This document shows positions 23,203-32,480 of a DNA stretch of 41,611 bases, piece by piece; the stretch's first letter is position 1; every line of letters starts with the position of its first letter. The notes beneath the pieces are model-generated. The model was not told where the DNA came from and did not search any database. It saw only the letters and a program-made list of their open reading frames with translations. The stretch comes from an uncultured Polaribacter sp. (GTDB lineage Bacteria; Bacteroidota; Bacteroidia; Flavobacteriales; Flavobacteriaceae): the NCBI GenBank assembly GCA_905480405.1, contig CAJQQH010000061.1, positions 1 to 41,611 on the forward strand, given 5' to 3'. The position numbers and the translations under genes are program-made.

Positions 23203-24789
23203 ATGAAAAAAATATTTTATTCTTTCGCAATCCTTACATTGTTGTTTACTTCGTGTAACCCAATGGAAGATATTTATGAAGAGGTTGATGCTAAAACGGA
23301 CTTAGATGCTATTGTAGGTGATATTACACGTACTTTATCTGACGAAGATTATGAAACATTAGAATTATCTTACGGTAGTTTTAGCTCTGCAGATGACGCT
23401 AAAACAATGTTACCATCTTTTATTGCAGGTGAATATCCAGCTTTAGGCGTTACTTACAATGCAGACGGATCTATCAACGAAGCTTCATCAGCTGCAATTA
23501 CTTATAAGTTATATAGCCCAATTAACTTTGAAGCATATACACTTACGGATGCAGATTATACAGATTTTGGAGCAACTAGTTTAAATTCAAGTGGAGATTT
23601 TAACACTTTTTTAGGTGCTCAATTTCCTTCTGAACCTAATGGTAGTGTTGTAGATTTAACTTACAACACATTAGCTCCTCAAATCGAATATACTTTATCT
23701 GATGATGATTTTGATTCAGTTGGTAACGGACAATACGATAACTTTGATATTAGATCTGGAAGAGACGAAGAAACTTTAGAGTCTAGAAGAGTTAAAATAG
23801 AAACAATTTTACTTAACAATTTTCCTGATGCTGCAGTAGGACAACAATATTTAGTTTCATACGCTATTTATGATGGATCTAATGGAGTGTTACAAATGTT
23901 ATTACAATTAAACGCTTCTAACGAATATGTTTTAATAAATGGTTATACTTTAACTGATGCAGATTTCGCATCTGTTGGTAATGGACAATACAATAACTTT
24001 GATACAAGAGAAGGTAAAGACGAAGAAACTGTAGAAGCAAGAAGAGTTAAAATAGAAACTATTTTATTAAACAACTTCCCATCTGCTGCAACAGGAGATC
24101 AATACTTTGTAACTTATGCTGTTTATAATGGTACAAATACTACTTTAAACATGCTTTTAGAATTTGATGGTTCTGGATATCTTTTAGTTGAAGCTACAGT
24201 AATTTCTAAAACAACTAGATTTACTTATACTGGTAGTTGGTCTGCACCAATTACATTCTCTAGTAGTGAATATGCATTAATGGGACAAAGTTACCCTAAC
24301 TTTAGTGACGAAGATGAAGCTCTTTATAAAATTGGAATCTATTTAGAAACATTATATCAATTTGCAGCTGCAGATGATTTTGTTGCAGTACAATATGATT
24401 TATATAGTGGTTCTTTAAATACAGAAAATGTAAACTATGTTTTTGATGGTACTGTTTGGAATGCAATACCTACAGTAATAGATACAGTATTAAAGTTTGG
24501 ACATGATGGTACTAGTTGGGTTCCTGATAACACTATTAAATATACCTTAACAAATGCTGATTTTAATTCTGTTGGAAATGGTCGTTATAATAATTTCGAT
24601 ATTAGAACTGGTAAAGATGAAGAAACTGTTGCTGCTCGTTTAGTTAAGATTAATACAATCTTAAAAGCAAACTTCCCTTCTTCTGAAGAAGGACAAAAAT
24701 TCTCTGTAAGTTATGCAGTTTACGATGGTACAAATAGCACAAGAACTACAAACGTAGTTAAAGTAGGTGCAGATTATGTTTTACAATAA
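23203..24789 (+). CDS. Lipoprotein of about six repeated ~75-residue modules, function unknown
   Basis: 528 residues. Signal peptide with lipobox ending TSC (Cys18), so surface or outer-membrane anchored. The rest is repeats of one module: R1 about 43-111, R2 112-161, R3 163-247, R4 248-331, R5 348-421, R6 447-528. R3, R4 and R6 are close copies (YTLTDADF, VGNGQYNNFD, GKDEETV, KIETILLNNFP, VSYAVYDGTN); R1, R2 and R5 are diverged. Each unit looks alpha/beta: a short acidic start, a helix with the KI..IL core, then a strand ending YxxYDG. No known domain is recognised. It is not SusD-like (no TPR signature). Its place after the receptor suggests ligand capture or a lid; this is inference. Confidence 0.85.
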   Translation: MKKIFYSFAILTLLFTSCNPMEDIYEEVDAKTDLDAIVGDITRTLSDEDYETLELSYGSFSSADDAKTMLPSFIAGEYPALGVTYNADGSINEASSAAITYKLYSPINFEAYTLTDADYTDFGATSLNSSGDFNTFLGAQFPSEPNGSVVDLTYNTLAPQIEYTLSDDDFDSVGNGQYDNFDIRSGRDEETLESRRVKIETILLNNFPDAAVGQQYLVSYAIYDGSNGVLQMLLQLNASNEYVLINGYTLTDADFASVGNGQYNNFDTREGKDEETVEARRVKIETILLNNFPSAATGDQYFVTYAVYNGTNTTLNMLLEFDGSGYLLVEATVISKTTRFTYTGSWSAPITFSSSEYALMGQSYPNFSDEDEALYKIGIYLETLYQFAAADDFVAVQYDLYSGSLNTENVNYVFDGTVWNAIPTVIDTVLKFGHDGTSWVPDNTIKYTLTNADFNSVGNGRYNNFDIRTGKDEETVAARLVKINTILKANFPSSEEGQKFSVSYAVYDGTNSTRTTNVVKVGADYVLQ

Positions 24790-24811
24790 TCGCATTTCTT
24801 TTAAATAATAT

Positions 24812-24840
24812 AAAACCACCTCAATCGAGGTGGTTTTTTT
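24812..24840 (+). terminator. Terminator of the receptor-lipoprotein operon
   Basis: AAAACCACCTC (24812-24822), loop AATC, GAGGTGGTTTT, followed by more T up to 24840. Strong. Confidence 0.93.
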
Positions 24841-24888
24841 ATGCATAAAATTAGTAACTTTACATTATTAAAAACGAACTACATCATT

Positions 24889-25311
24889 ATGAAAGACATC
24901 CATTCTTATTGGGCTTATTTAGTATTAGCAATCCTTATTTTTGCAGTTATCAATGCTATAATTGGCTTAACACAAAAAAAAGAATTTACAGATAAAGATT
25001 TACGAATAGGGTTATTTACCTTAATACTAGCTCATATTCAATTACTAATTGGTTTAGGTTGGTATTTTATGTCTCCTTGGTATAAAGCTCTAAAAGACAA
25101 TGGTAGCGAAGTTATGGGTGATAAAACCACTAGATTATTAGCAGTAGAACACCCAATAATGATGATATTAGCAATTGTTTTCATTACAATAGGTTGGTCT
25201 AAACACAAAAAGAAAACAGAAGATGCTGCAAAATTTAAAACTTTTGCAATATTTTATGGTATTGCCTTATTATTAATTTTATCAAGAATCCCTTGGAGTA
25301 ACTGGTTTTAA
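24889..25311 (+). CDS. Four-helix membrane protein, possible b-type cytochrome, function unknown
   Basis: I choose ATG 24889 (140 residues, MKDIHSYWAY); an in-frame ATG at 24841 lies in the T tract of the preceding terminator. Four hydrophobic segments lie at about 8-27, 38-61, 84-103 and 118-131. Histidines H5 (start of helix 1), H49 (middle of helix 2) and H88 (start of helix 3) could ligate heme; similar flavobacterial proteins are, from memory, sometimes labelled cytochrome b. The plsC-like gene begins 1 nt after its stop and the desaturase follows, so it probably works in membrane lipid metabolism. Confidence 0.8.
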   Translation: MKDIHSYWAYLVLAILIFAVINAIIGLTQKKEFTDKDLRIGLFTLILAHIQLLIGLGWYFMSPWYKALKDNGSEVMGDKTTRLLAVEHPIMMILAIVFITIGWSKHKKKTEDAAKFKTFAIFYGIALLLILSRIPWSNWF

Positions 25312-25312
25312 A

Positions 25313-26041
25313 ATGAAAATTATAAGCTTTATATTCTCATCTATATTTGCAATAGTATTTTATTCATTACTATTAATATTTCATCCAATTCAATGGATTG
25401 GATTAACTATTTTTGGTTATAAAGGTCACAAATTTGTTGTAGATTATATGAATTGGTTTTTAACCAAATCACTTCTTACATTAGGAGTTAATGTTACTGT
25501 AGAAAATAAGCAAGAACTACCAGAAAATACAACTTTAATATTTGTTTCAAATCATCAAGGAATGTTCGACATCCCTCCTATTATTTGGGCGTTTAGAAAA
25601 TACCACCCTAAATTTGTTTCTAAAATTGAGTTAGGAAAAGGGATACCAAGTATTTCATATAATTTAAGAAATGGCGGAGCAGCTTTAATAAATAGAAAAG
25701 ATCCAAAACAAGCAATCTCTACTTTAGTTAGTTTTGCTAAAAAAATAAAAAAGAATAATTGGTCTGCAGTTATTTTTCCAGAAGGTACAAGAAGTAGAGA
25801 TGGTAAACCTAAAAAGTTTGCATCAAACGGATTAAAAGTGATATCTAAATACAATAAAGAAGGATATGTTGTACCTTTAACTATAAACAATTCGTGGAAA
25901 GTATTTAAATACGGGAAATTTCCATTAGGTATTTTTAGTCCTATTAAAATTATAACACATCAACCTATAAAAATAGATTCATTGCCATTTGATGAATTAT
26001 TAGCACAAACAGAAAAGGTAATTAAAGACCATATAAAATAA
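25313..26041 (+). CDS. plsC: 1-acyl-sn-glycerol-3-phosphate acyltransferase
   Basis: Acylates lysophosphatidic acid to phosphatidic acid at the inner membrane. 242 residues. An N-terminal membrane helix (about 5-27) precedes the acyltransferase domain, with the HX4D motif SNHQGMFD (H81, D86) and the glycerophosphate-binding FPEGTRSRDGKPKKF (about 158-172). Its gene starts 1 nt after the four-helix protein and ends 5 nt before the desaturase, so the three are one transcription unit. Confidence 0.92.
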   Translation: MKIISFIFSSIFAIVFYSLLLIFHPIQWIGLTIFGYKGHKFVVDYMNWFLTKSLLTLGVNVTVENKQELPENTTLIFVSNHQGMFDIPPIIWAFRKYHPKFVSKIELGKGIPSISYNLRNGGAALINRKDPKQAISTLVSFAKKIKKNNWSAVIFPEGTRSRDGKPKKFASNGLKVISKYNKEGYVVPLTINNSWKVFKYGKFPLGIFSPIKIITHQPIKIDSLPFDELLAQTEKVIKDHIK

Positions 26042-26046
26042 AAAAA

Positions 26047-27027
26047 ATGTCGATAAAAAACATCCGAAAAGAAGTAATGCAGACGTTAGAAAAGAATATT
26101 GACACTTTTGTTGATAAATTCTTAATTCCTGCAGAAAAAATTTGGCAACCAACAGATTTTTTACCAAACTCACAAAAAGACACTTTTATTTCTGAAGTTG
26201 AGGAAATTAGAGAATTATCTAAAGAATTAGATGATGATTTTTGGGTAGTTTTAGTAGGAGATACCATTACAGAAGAAGCGTTACCAACCTATGAATCTTG
26301 GTTATTAGATTTAGATGGTATACACCAAGACCCAGATAATGGTTGGGCAAAATGGATACGAGCTTGGACCGCAGAAGAAAACAGACATGGAGATACTCTA
26401 AACAAGTATTTGTATTTATCTGGTAGAGTAAATATGCGTGAAGTAGAAATTACAACACAACATTTAATTGCAGACGGTTTTGATATTGGTACCTCTACAG
26501 ATCCTTATAAAAACTTTGTATATACTAGTTTTCAGGAATTAGCAACCTACATTTCTCATAATAACGTTGCAAAAATTGCTCGTAAAAAAGGACATAAAGC
26601 ATTAGCTAAAATGTCTAAAATAATAGCAGGTGATGAAATGCGTCATCATATTGCATATACAGATTTTGTAAAGCAAATTTTTGTCATAGATCCATCAGAA
26701 ATGATGCTAGCGTTTAGAGACATGATGAAACATAAAATTGTGATGCCAGCACTACATTTGAGACATTCACATGAAGCAAAAGGAACTTTATTTGATGATT
26801 TTTCTGCTGTAGCACAAAGAGTAGGTGTTTATACGGGTTTCGATTATGTAGACATAATTAAGAAATTAAACGCTACTTGGGAAATTGATAAAATTAAAAA
26901 CCTTACTCCAGAAGCAGAAAAAGCAAGAGATTGGTTAATGAAATTACCAGATAGAATGTACCGTATCACAGAAAGGATTATAATACCAGATACTAAGTTT
27001 GAGTTTAAGTGGATGATACCTTCTTAA
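26047..27027 (+). CDS. Soluble acyl-ACP desaturase (stearoyl-ACP Delta9 type)
   Basis: 326 residues of the plant-type soluble diiron acyl-ACP desaturase family. The two diiron motifs are EENRHGD (E110, E111, R113, H114) and DEMRHH (D196, E197, R199, H200), with a further Glu in the FQELATYISH helix. It introduces a cis double bond into acyl-ACP using O2 and two electrons, usually from ferredoxin. No electron donor is encoded here unless the four-helix protein serves. A weak hairpin follows at 27079-27103. Confidence 0.94.
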   Translation: MSIKNIRKEVMQTLEKNIDTFVDKFLIPAEKIWQPTDFLPNSQKDTFISEVEEIRELSKELDDDFWVVLVGDTITEEALPTYESWLLDLDGIHQDPDNGWAKWIRAWTAEENRHGDTLNKYLYLSGRVNMREVEITTQHLIADGFDIGTSTDPYKNFVYTSFQELATYISHNNVAKIARKKGHKALAKMSKIIAGDEMRHHIAYTDFVKQIFVIDPSEMMLAFRDMMKHKIVMPALHLRHSHEAKGTLFDDFSAVAQRVGVYTGFDYVDIIKKLNATWEIDKIKNLTPEAEKARDWLMKLPDRMYRITERIIIPDTKFEFKWMIPS

Positions 27028-27078
27028 ACACTACTATTTATAACATATTTTTTTTATTATAAGATTATTTATTCTTCA

Positions 27079-27103
27079 AAAAATGATCTAGAAATTCATT
27101 TTT
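27079..27103 (+). terminator. Weak terminator after the desaturase gene
   Basis: AAAAATGA (27079-27086), 9-nt loop, TCATTTTT (27096-27103). The stem is AT-rich, but the run of T at its end fits an intrinsic terminator. Confidence 0.4.
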
Positions 27104-27173
27104 AAATTTCGCCTAAATTGTAAAGTTAAAACCGCATAAGTTTTTGTAGTTTTATAAATTCAATATTTTTACA

Positions 27174-30011
27174 ATGGCAGACCAAAAAAGACTTTTTCTA
27201 GTTGATGCATTTGCATTAATTTTTCGTGGATATTATGCATTTATAAAAAACCCAAGAATAAATAGCAAAGGTTTAGATACCTCTGCTATTATGGGTTTTA
27301 TGAACTCTTTACTAGACGTTATTAAACGTGAAAGACCCGATCATTTAGCAGTTTGCTTTGATAAAGGCGGTAGTGTAGATAGAGTAGAAATGTTTGAGGC
27401 CTACAAAGCTAATAGAGACGAAACTCCTGAAGCGATAAAGTTAGCAGTACCATACATACAAGAAATCTTAAAAGCAATGCACATTCCTATAATGGTTAAG
27501 GAAGGTTTTGAAGCAGATGATGTTATTGGTACTTTAGCAAAACAAGCAGAAAAAGAAGGTTATAAAACCTTTATGGTAACACCAGATAAAGATTTTGCTC
27601 AACTAGTTTCTGAAAATATTTTAATGTACAAACCTCGTTTTGGTGGTGGTTATGATGTTTGGGGTGTACCAGAAGTACAAGAAAAATTTGGCGTTGTAGA
27701 TCCTATACAAGTTATCGATTTTTTAGGGATGATGGGCGATTCTGCAGATAATATCCCTGGTTTACCCGGAGTTGGAGAAAAAACAGCAAAGAAATTTTTA
27801 GCTGCTTATGGTTCTATGGAAAATTTGTTAGCTAATACCCATGAGCTAAAAGGTAAAATGAAAGAAAAAATAGAAGCAAATGGTGAACTTGGTTTACTTT
27901 CTAAACAACTGGCAACTATTATGCTAGATGTCCCGGTTACTTTTGATGCTGAAGACTTTATATTAGAACAACCAGATAAAGAAAAAGTAACAGAAATTTT
28001 TAACGATTTAGAATTTAGAAATCTTTTAACTAATTTCTTACGAACTTTTAATGTAGAAAATTTAACTATAGCAGAAAATAAAACGGAAGAAAAACCTAAA
28101 GAAATTGTTAAAAAAACAAGTTCAAATACTGAAGGACAATTCGATTTATTTGCAGCTCCAGGAACAGGAAGTGTTAACGAAGAAGCTGTCGCATCAGGGT
28201 TTAAAACAATAGAAAATACAAATCATTTTTACCAGCATATAGATTCGCCATTCTCAAGAAAGTTATTAATTCAGAAGTTAATGTCGCAAACGTCTGTTTG
28301 TTTTGATACAGAAACAACCGGCTTAAAAGCATTAGAAGTAGAGTTAATTGGTATTGCTTTTTCTTTCGAGATTGGAAAAGGGTATTATGTCTCATTTCCA
28401 GAAAACCAAGAAGAAACCAAAACAATTCTAGAAGAATTTAGACTTTTTTTCGAATCTGATATTGAAAAAATTGGACACAATTTAAAATATGATATTAAAG
28501 TTTTATCAAACTATGAAATACCTGTAAAAGGAAAATTATTTGACACCATGATTGCGCATTATTTAATCAATCCAGATATGCGGCATAATATGGATGTTTT
28601 GGCAGAAACCTACTTAAACTATCTACCCGTATCAATTACAGATTTGATTGGTAAAAAAGGTAAAAATCAACTTTCTATGCGAGTTGTACCAATTAAAGAT
28701 CAAACAGAATATGCCGTAGAAGATGCAGATATTACTCTGCAATTAAAAGAACATTTTACTAAAGAATTAGAAAGTGGTAATGTTACCAAATTATTTAATG
28801 ATGTTGAATTACCTTTAGTATCTGTTTTAACGGCTATGGAAATTGAAGGTATAAATGTTAATATTGATTTCTTAAAAGAATTATCTGTTGCCTTAACTGA
28901 TGATATAAATACCTTAGAAAAAAATATTTACAATCAGGCTGATGAAGAGTTTAATATTGCATCACCAAAACAACTAGGTATTGTTTTATTCGAAAAAATG
29001 AAATTGGTAGATAAGCCTAAGAAAACTAAAACTGGTCAATATAAAACCGGAGAAGATATTTTATCAGCCTTAGAAAAAGATCATAAAATTATAAGAGATA
29101 TTAAAACTTACAGGCAATATAAAAAACTACAAAGTACGTACGTTGATGCATTGCCAAATGAAGTGAATCCTAAAACAGGAAGAATACATACTCAATACAT
29201 GCAAGCAGTTGCAGCTACAGGGAGATTGAGTTCTAATAATCCGAATTTACAAAACATACCAATAAGAACAGAGCGTGGCAAAGAAGTAAGAAAATCATTT
29301 ATTCCAAGAGATGAAAATCATGTATTATTAGCAGCAGATTATTCTCAAATTGAATTAAGAATTATTGCTGCTTTAAGTGAAGAAGAAACTATGATGGAAG
29401 CTTTTAAAAATGGGGAAGATATTCATGCTTCTACCGCTGCAAAAGTTTTTAATGTACCTTTAGATGAAGTTACACGCGAACAACGTAGTAATGCAAAAAC
29501 AGTAAATTTTGGTATTGTATATGGTGTTTCTGCATTTGGATTAAGTAATCAAACAGATTTATCTAGAGGAGAAGCAAAAGAACTAATAGATACTTATTAT
29601 GAAACCTACCCAAAATTAAAAGCATACATGTCTGCCCAAGTAGATTTTGCTAGAGATCATGGTTATGTAGAAACGGTTTTAAACAGACGTAGGTATTTAA
29701 AAGACATTAATTCTAGAAATGCAATGGTAAGAAGCGGTGCAGAAAGAAATGCGGTAAATGCACCAATACAGGGTTCTGCTGCAGATATTATTAAACTTGC
29801 AATGATTAACATTCATAATCGTTTCGAAAAAGAAGGTTTTAAAACTAAAATGCTTTTACAAGTTCATGATGAGTTAGTTTTTGATGCTCATAAAGACGAA
29901 CTAGAAACCATTAAACCTATTATAAAATACGAAATGGAAAATGCTTTTAAAATGAGCGTTCCTTTAGATGTAGAAGTAGGAATTGGAGAAAATTGGTTAG
30001 AAGCACATTAA
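27174..30011 (+). CDS. polA: DNA polymerase I
   Basis: 945 residues with all three activities. The 5'-3' exonuclease domain (about 1-290) has LVDAFALIFRGYYAF, EADDVIGTLA, DKDFAQLV and the helix-hairpin-helix GLPGVGEKTAKKFL. The 3'-5' proofreading domain keeps D378 and E380 (CFDTETTGL). The polymerase domain carries motif A DYSQIELR (D722), motif B (RSNAKTVNFGIVYG) and motif C QVHDELVF (D899). It repairs gaps and removes primers. The upstream stretch has a TTTTTG / TATTTTTA pair spaced 17 nt, but the box ends 2 nt before the ATG, so its role is doubtful. Confidence 0.98.
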   Translation: MADQKRLFLVDAFALIFRGYYAFIKNPRINSKGLDTSAIMGFMNSLLDVIKRERPDHLAVCFDKGGSVDRVEMFEAYKANRDETPEAIKLAVPYIQEILKAMHIPIMVKEGFEADDVIGTLAKQAEKEGYKTFMVTPDKDFAQLVSENILMYKPRFGGGYDVWGVPEVQEKFGVVDPIQVIDFLGMMGDSADNIPGLPGVGEKTAKKFLAAYGSMENLLANTHELKGKMKEKIEANGELGLLSKQLATIMLDVPVTFDAEDFILEQPDKEKVTEIFNDLEFRNLLTNFLRTFNVENLTIAENKTEEKPKEIVKKTSSNTEGQFDLFAAPGTGSVNEEAVASGFKTIENTNHFYQHIDSPFSRKLLIQKLMSQTSVCFDTETTGLKALEVELIGIAFSFEIGKGYYVSFPENQEETKTILEEFRLFFESDIEKIGHNLKYDIKVLSNYEIPVKGKLFDTMIAHYLINPDMRHNMDVLAETYLNYLPVSITDLIGKKGKNQLSMRVVPIKDQTEYAVEDADITLQLKEHFTKELESGNVTKLFNDVELPLVSVLTAMEIEGINVNIDFLKELSVALTDDINTLEKNIYNQADEEFNIASPKQLGIVLFEKMKLVDKPKKTKTGQYKTGEDILSALEKDHKIIRDIKTYRQYKKLQSTYVDALPNEVNPKTGRIHTQYMQAVAATGRLSSNNPNLQNIPIRTERGKEVRKSFIPRDENHVLLAADYSQIELRIIAALSEEETMMEAFKNGEDIHASTAAKVFNVPLDEVTREQRSNAKTVNFGIVYGVSAFGLSNQTDLSRGEAKELIDTYYETYPKLKAYMSAQVDFARDHGYVETVLNRRRYLKDINSRNAMVRSGAERNAVNAPIQGSAADIIKLAMINIHNRFEKEGFKTKMLLQVHDELVFDAHKDELETIKPIIKYEMENAFKMSVPLDVEVGIGENWLEAH

Positions 30012-30034
30012 AATAAAAAAGTTAGATACAAGAA

Positions 30035-30424
30035 ATGTAATTAGATTATATAGAAAATGTAAATGGCTTAGACGAAAATGTTGTACGCCTTTATAACTTT
30101 AAAAAAACAGAAGCGATAAAATTTAAGACTCTTTTAGAAGATATTGTAATTACAAAAAAACAGAAATTAGATCTATCACTAATAGATTTTATAACTCCTA
30201 GAAATTGTAATTTAATTTTTGGTTTATTTAAATCAGATGAAGGCATTTTAACAAAAGATAACCAAACTTTTTTTTGTGTTTTAACACTAGATGGTTTTAC
30301 AAAAATGATAAAACTTTTAGAACCTTTTTGCCTTAAAGACACTAGGTCTCATCAGTATCTATACGACATAGATAATCCTACAGATTTATTATTTTGTCCT
30401 TCTGCAACTTTGGTAGACAACTAG
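30035..30424 (+). pseudogene. Conserved-looking flavobacterial gene with TAA at codon 2
   Basis: From ATG 30035 the frame reads ATG-TAA-TTA-GAT-TAT and then stays open for 125 more codons to TAG 30422. The product would read LDYIENVNGLDENVVRLYNF at the start, then FITPRNCNLIFGLF, FFCVLTLDGFTKMIKLLEPF and YLYDIDNPTDLLF. This looks like a real globular protein, and I recall flavobacterial relatives starting M-E-L-D/N-Y-I-E. No ATG, GTG or TTG follows early enough to restart. One G-to-T change (GAA to TAA at 30038) would explain it. A rare start (ATA or ATT), or a sequencing error, is the alternative. Function of the family unknown. Confidence 0.7.
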
Positions 30425-30509
30425 AAAAACATAGTTAAAATTAATACTGAATACCAAAATAAAATAATAAAAAATTAGGCTTATTAGAAACCCACTTAAA
30501 GAATAAACA

Positions 30510-32480
30510 ATGATTCATTATATTTTCCCAAAAAGGTTTAGCTTGCTAAAAACATTTACCATAACGTTTTTAGTTTTTGCTTTTACAATTAGGGTTTTAT
30601 TGTATGTTTTCTGTTTTAATCATATCGATTTTTCTATAATTAAGTTATTTGAAATTTTTAGTATTGGCCTTTGGTTTGATATTGGCACACTCTCTTACTT
30701 TTTAGCACTTTATACTACATACCTTTTATTAGTTCCTAGTCAATTTTATGGAAGTAAACTAGATAAAATAATTACGAAATTCAGTTATGGGCTATTTCTG
30801 TTTATAAGTATATTTTCTTTTTTAGCAGAAGTTCCTTTTTGGCAAGAATACCAACGTAGGTTTAATTTTATTGCAGTAGATTATTTATTATACACATATG
30901 AAGTTATTGAAAACATACATCATACTTTTCCACTTCCTTTAGTAATTGGAGTCATTATTATTATTCTTGTTCTGTCAATTTTGTTTGCTAAAAAAAGAAA
31001 GGCTTATACAAACACTTTTAAAAATACAGATTCTTTTAAAGCCAAATTAATTCCGTCTACAATTATATTTTCACTGTTAATAGTATTTCATTTTAATATA
31101 AAAAATACTGAAGCAGAGATTTTTACAAATGTTAATGAGAACGAACTAGCAAAATCTGGTTTATACTCATTTTTTGCTGCTTATAAAAGTAATGAGTTAA
31201 ACTTTAAAGATTTTTATAATACAATTACATCGGATGAAAACTATACAATAATAAGAAATGCTATTACTGTAGAAAGTGATAGTTTATTATCTCATAAGAA
31301 AAGTATTAAACGTTTTATAAAAAACAAAGGAAAAGAGCAAAAACCAAATGTAATTTTTATTGGTTTAGAAAGCTTAAATGCTCGTTTTATGAAACGTTTT
31401 GGTAGCAAAGACAATTGGACTCCAGCTATAGACTCTCTTGCTAAAAAATCTATCTTTTTCACAAACTTATATGCCACAGGAACTAGAACTATTAGAGGAA
31501 TGGAGGCGATAAGTCTATCAATTCCACCAACACCAGGTAGAAGTATTGTAAAAAGAGAAAATAATAGTAATCTATTTACAATTGGTGAAGTTTTTAAACA
31601 AAAAGGGTATTCGAGAACTTTTATGTATGGCGGTGATGGGCATTTCGATAACATGACAAATTACTTTAGCTCTAATGGGTTTGATATTATTGACAGAAAA
31701 AAAAGACATCGATTAGCAAACAAACTTCCTACAAATAGAACTCGAATAAATGATGATGAAGTAACTTTCGAAAACGCTTGGGCAGCTTGTGACGGCGATC
31801 TCTTTAATAAACTTATAAAAACGGTTGATGAACAATATAAAAGCCAACAACCCTTCTTTAATTTTGTAATGACAAGCTCTAATCATCATCCATATACATT
31901 TCCAAAAGGTGTTATAAATTCTGATAAAAGAACTAGAGAAAATGCTGTAAAATATGCAGATACAACCTTTGAACAATTCTTTGAACAAGCAAAAAACAAA
32001 CCTTGGTATAAGAACACTGTTTTTGTTGTAATGGCAGATCATTGTGCATATAGTGCAGGTAGAACAGAAATTAATGTTCAGAATCATCATATTCCTGCAT
32101 ACATTTTTAATTTAAAAAACGAAATACCTAGAGAGGTAAATAAACTGTCTTCTCAAATTGATGTTTTTCCTACACTTTTTGGGTATTTAAATTGGAGCTA
32201 CAACTCTACTTTTTTTGGTAAAGATATTTCTAAAATGACCCCAAATGATGAACGTGCTTTTATTGGAAATCATAGAAAAGTTGGTCTTTTAAAACCTAAT
32301 AAATTATTAATTTTAGAAACACAAAATCAACACACTTCTTACCTTTGGAATAAAGAAAAAAACGAACTTACAACTACAAAAACAGATACTATTTTCTTAA
32401 AAGAAACGATTTCCTATTATCAATCTGCTTTTGAATTATTTAAAAATGGTGGTTTAAAAAACACTGAATTTAATAAATAA
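30510..32480 (+). CDS. LTA synthase family sulfatase (phosphoglycerol/phosphoethanolamine transferase-like)
   Basis: 656 residues: about five N-terminal membrane helices (1-195), then an extracytoplasmic sulfatase-fold domain. The LtaS-type metal and nucleophile residues can be placed: E287 (GLESLNA), T327 (TGTRTIRG, nucleophile) and D510-H511 (MADHCAY), with HHIPAYIF near 527. A Gram-negative has no lipoteichoic acid, so it probably transfers a phospho-alcohol group to a periplasmic or surface glycan; the acceptor is unknown. Its stop overlaps the next start (TAATG, 32478-32482). Confidence 0.9.
   Translation: MIHYIFPKRFSLLKTFTITFLVFAFTIRVLLYVFCFNHIDFSIIKLFEIFSIGLWFDIGTLSYFLALYTTYLLLVPSQFYGSKLDKIITKFSYGLFLFISIFSFLAEVPFWQEYQRRFNFIAVDYLLYTYEVIENIHHTFPLPLVIGVIIIILVLSILFAKKRKAYTNTFKNTDSFKAKLIPSTIIFSLLIVFHFNIKNTEAEIFTNVNENELAKSGLYSFFAAYKSNELNFKDFYNTITSDENYTIIRNAITVESDSLLSHKKSIKRFIKNKGKEQKPNVIFIGLESLNARFMKRFGSKDNWTPAIDSLAKKSIFFTNLYATGTRTIRGMEAISLSIPPTPGRSIVKRENNSNLFTIGEVFKQKGYSRTFMYGGDGHFDNMTNYFSSNGFDIIDRKKRHRLANKLPTNRTRINDDEVTFENAWAACDGDLFNKLIKTVDEQYKSQQPFFNFVMTSSNHHPYTFPKGVINSDKRTRENAVKYADTTFEQFFEQAKNKPWYKNTVFVVMADHCAYSAGRTEINVQNHHIPAYIFNLKNEIPREVNKLSSQIDVFPTLFGYLNWSYNSTFFGKDISKMTPNDERAFIGNHRKVGLLKPNKLLILETQNQHTSYLWNKEKNELTTTKTDTIFLKETISYYQSAFELFKNGGLKNTEFNK

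Noticed and set aside
24841..24888. ATG 24841 as start of the four-helix protein
   Set aside because: It lies right behind the T tract of the preceding terminator; ATG 24889 fits the helix layout.
27141..27171. TTTTTG and TATTTTTA, 17 nt apart, as polA promoter
   Set aside because: The spacing is good but the box ends 2 nt before the ATG, so the start site would fall inside the codon region.
30091..30342. 83-codon minus-strand frame after polA
   Set aside because: It is antisense to the plus-strand frame at 30035-30424, whose product reads as a globular protein of recognisable type; the minus product does not.
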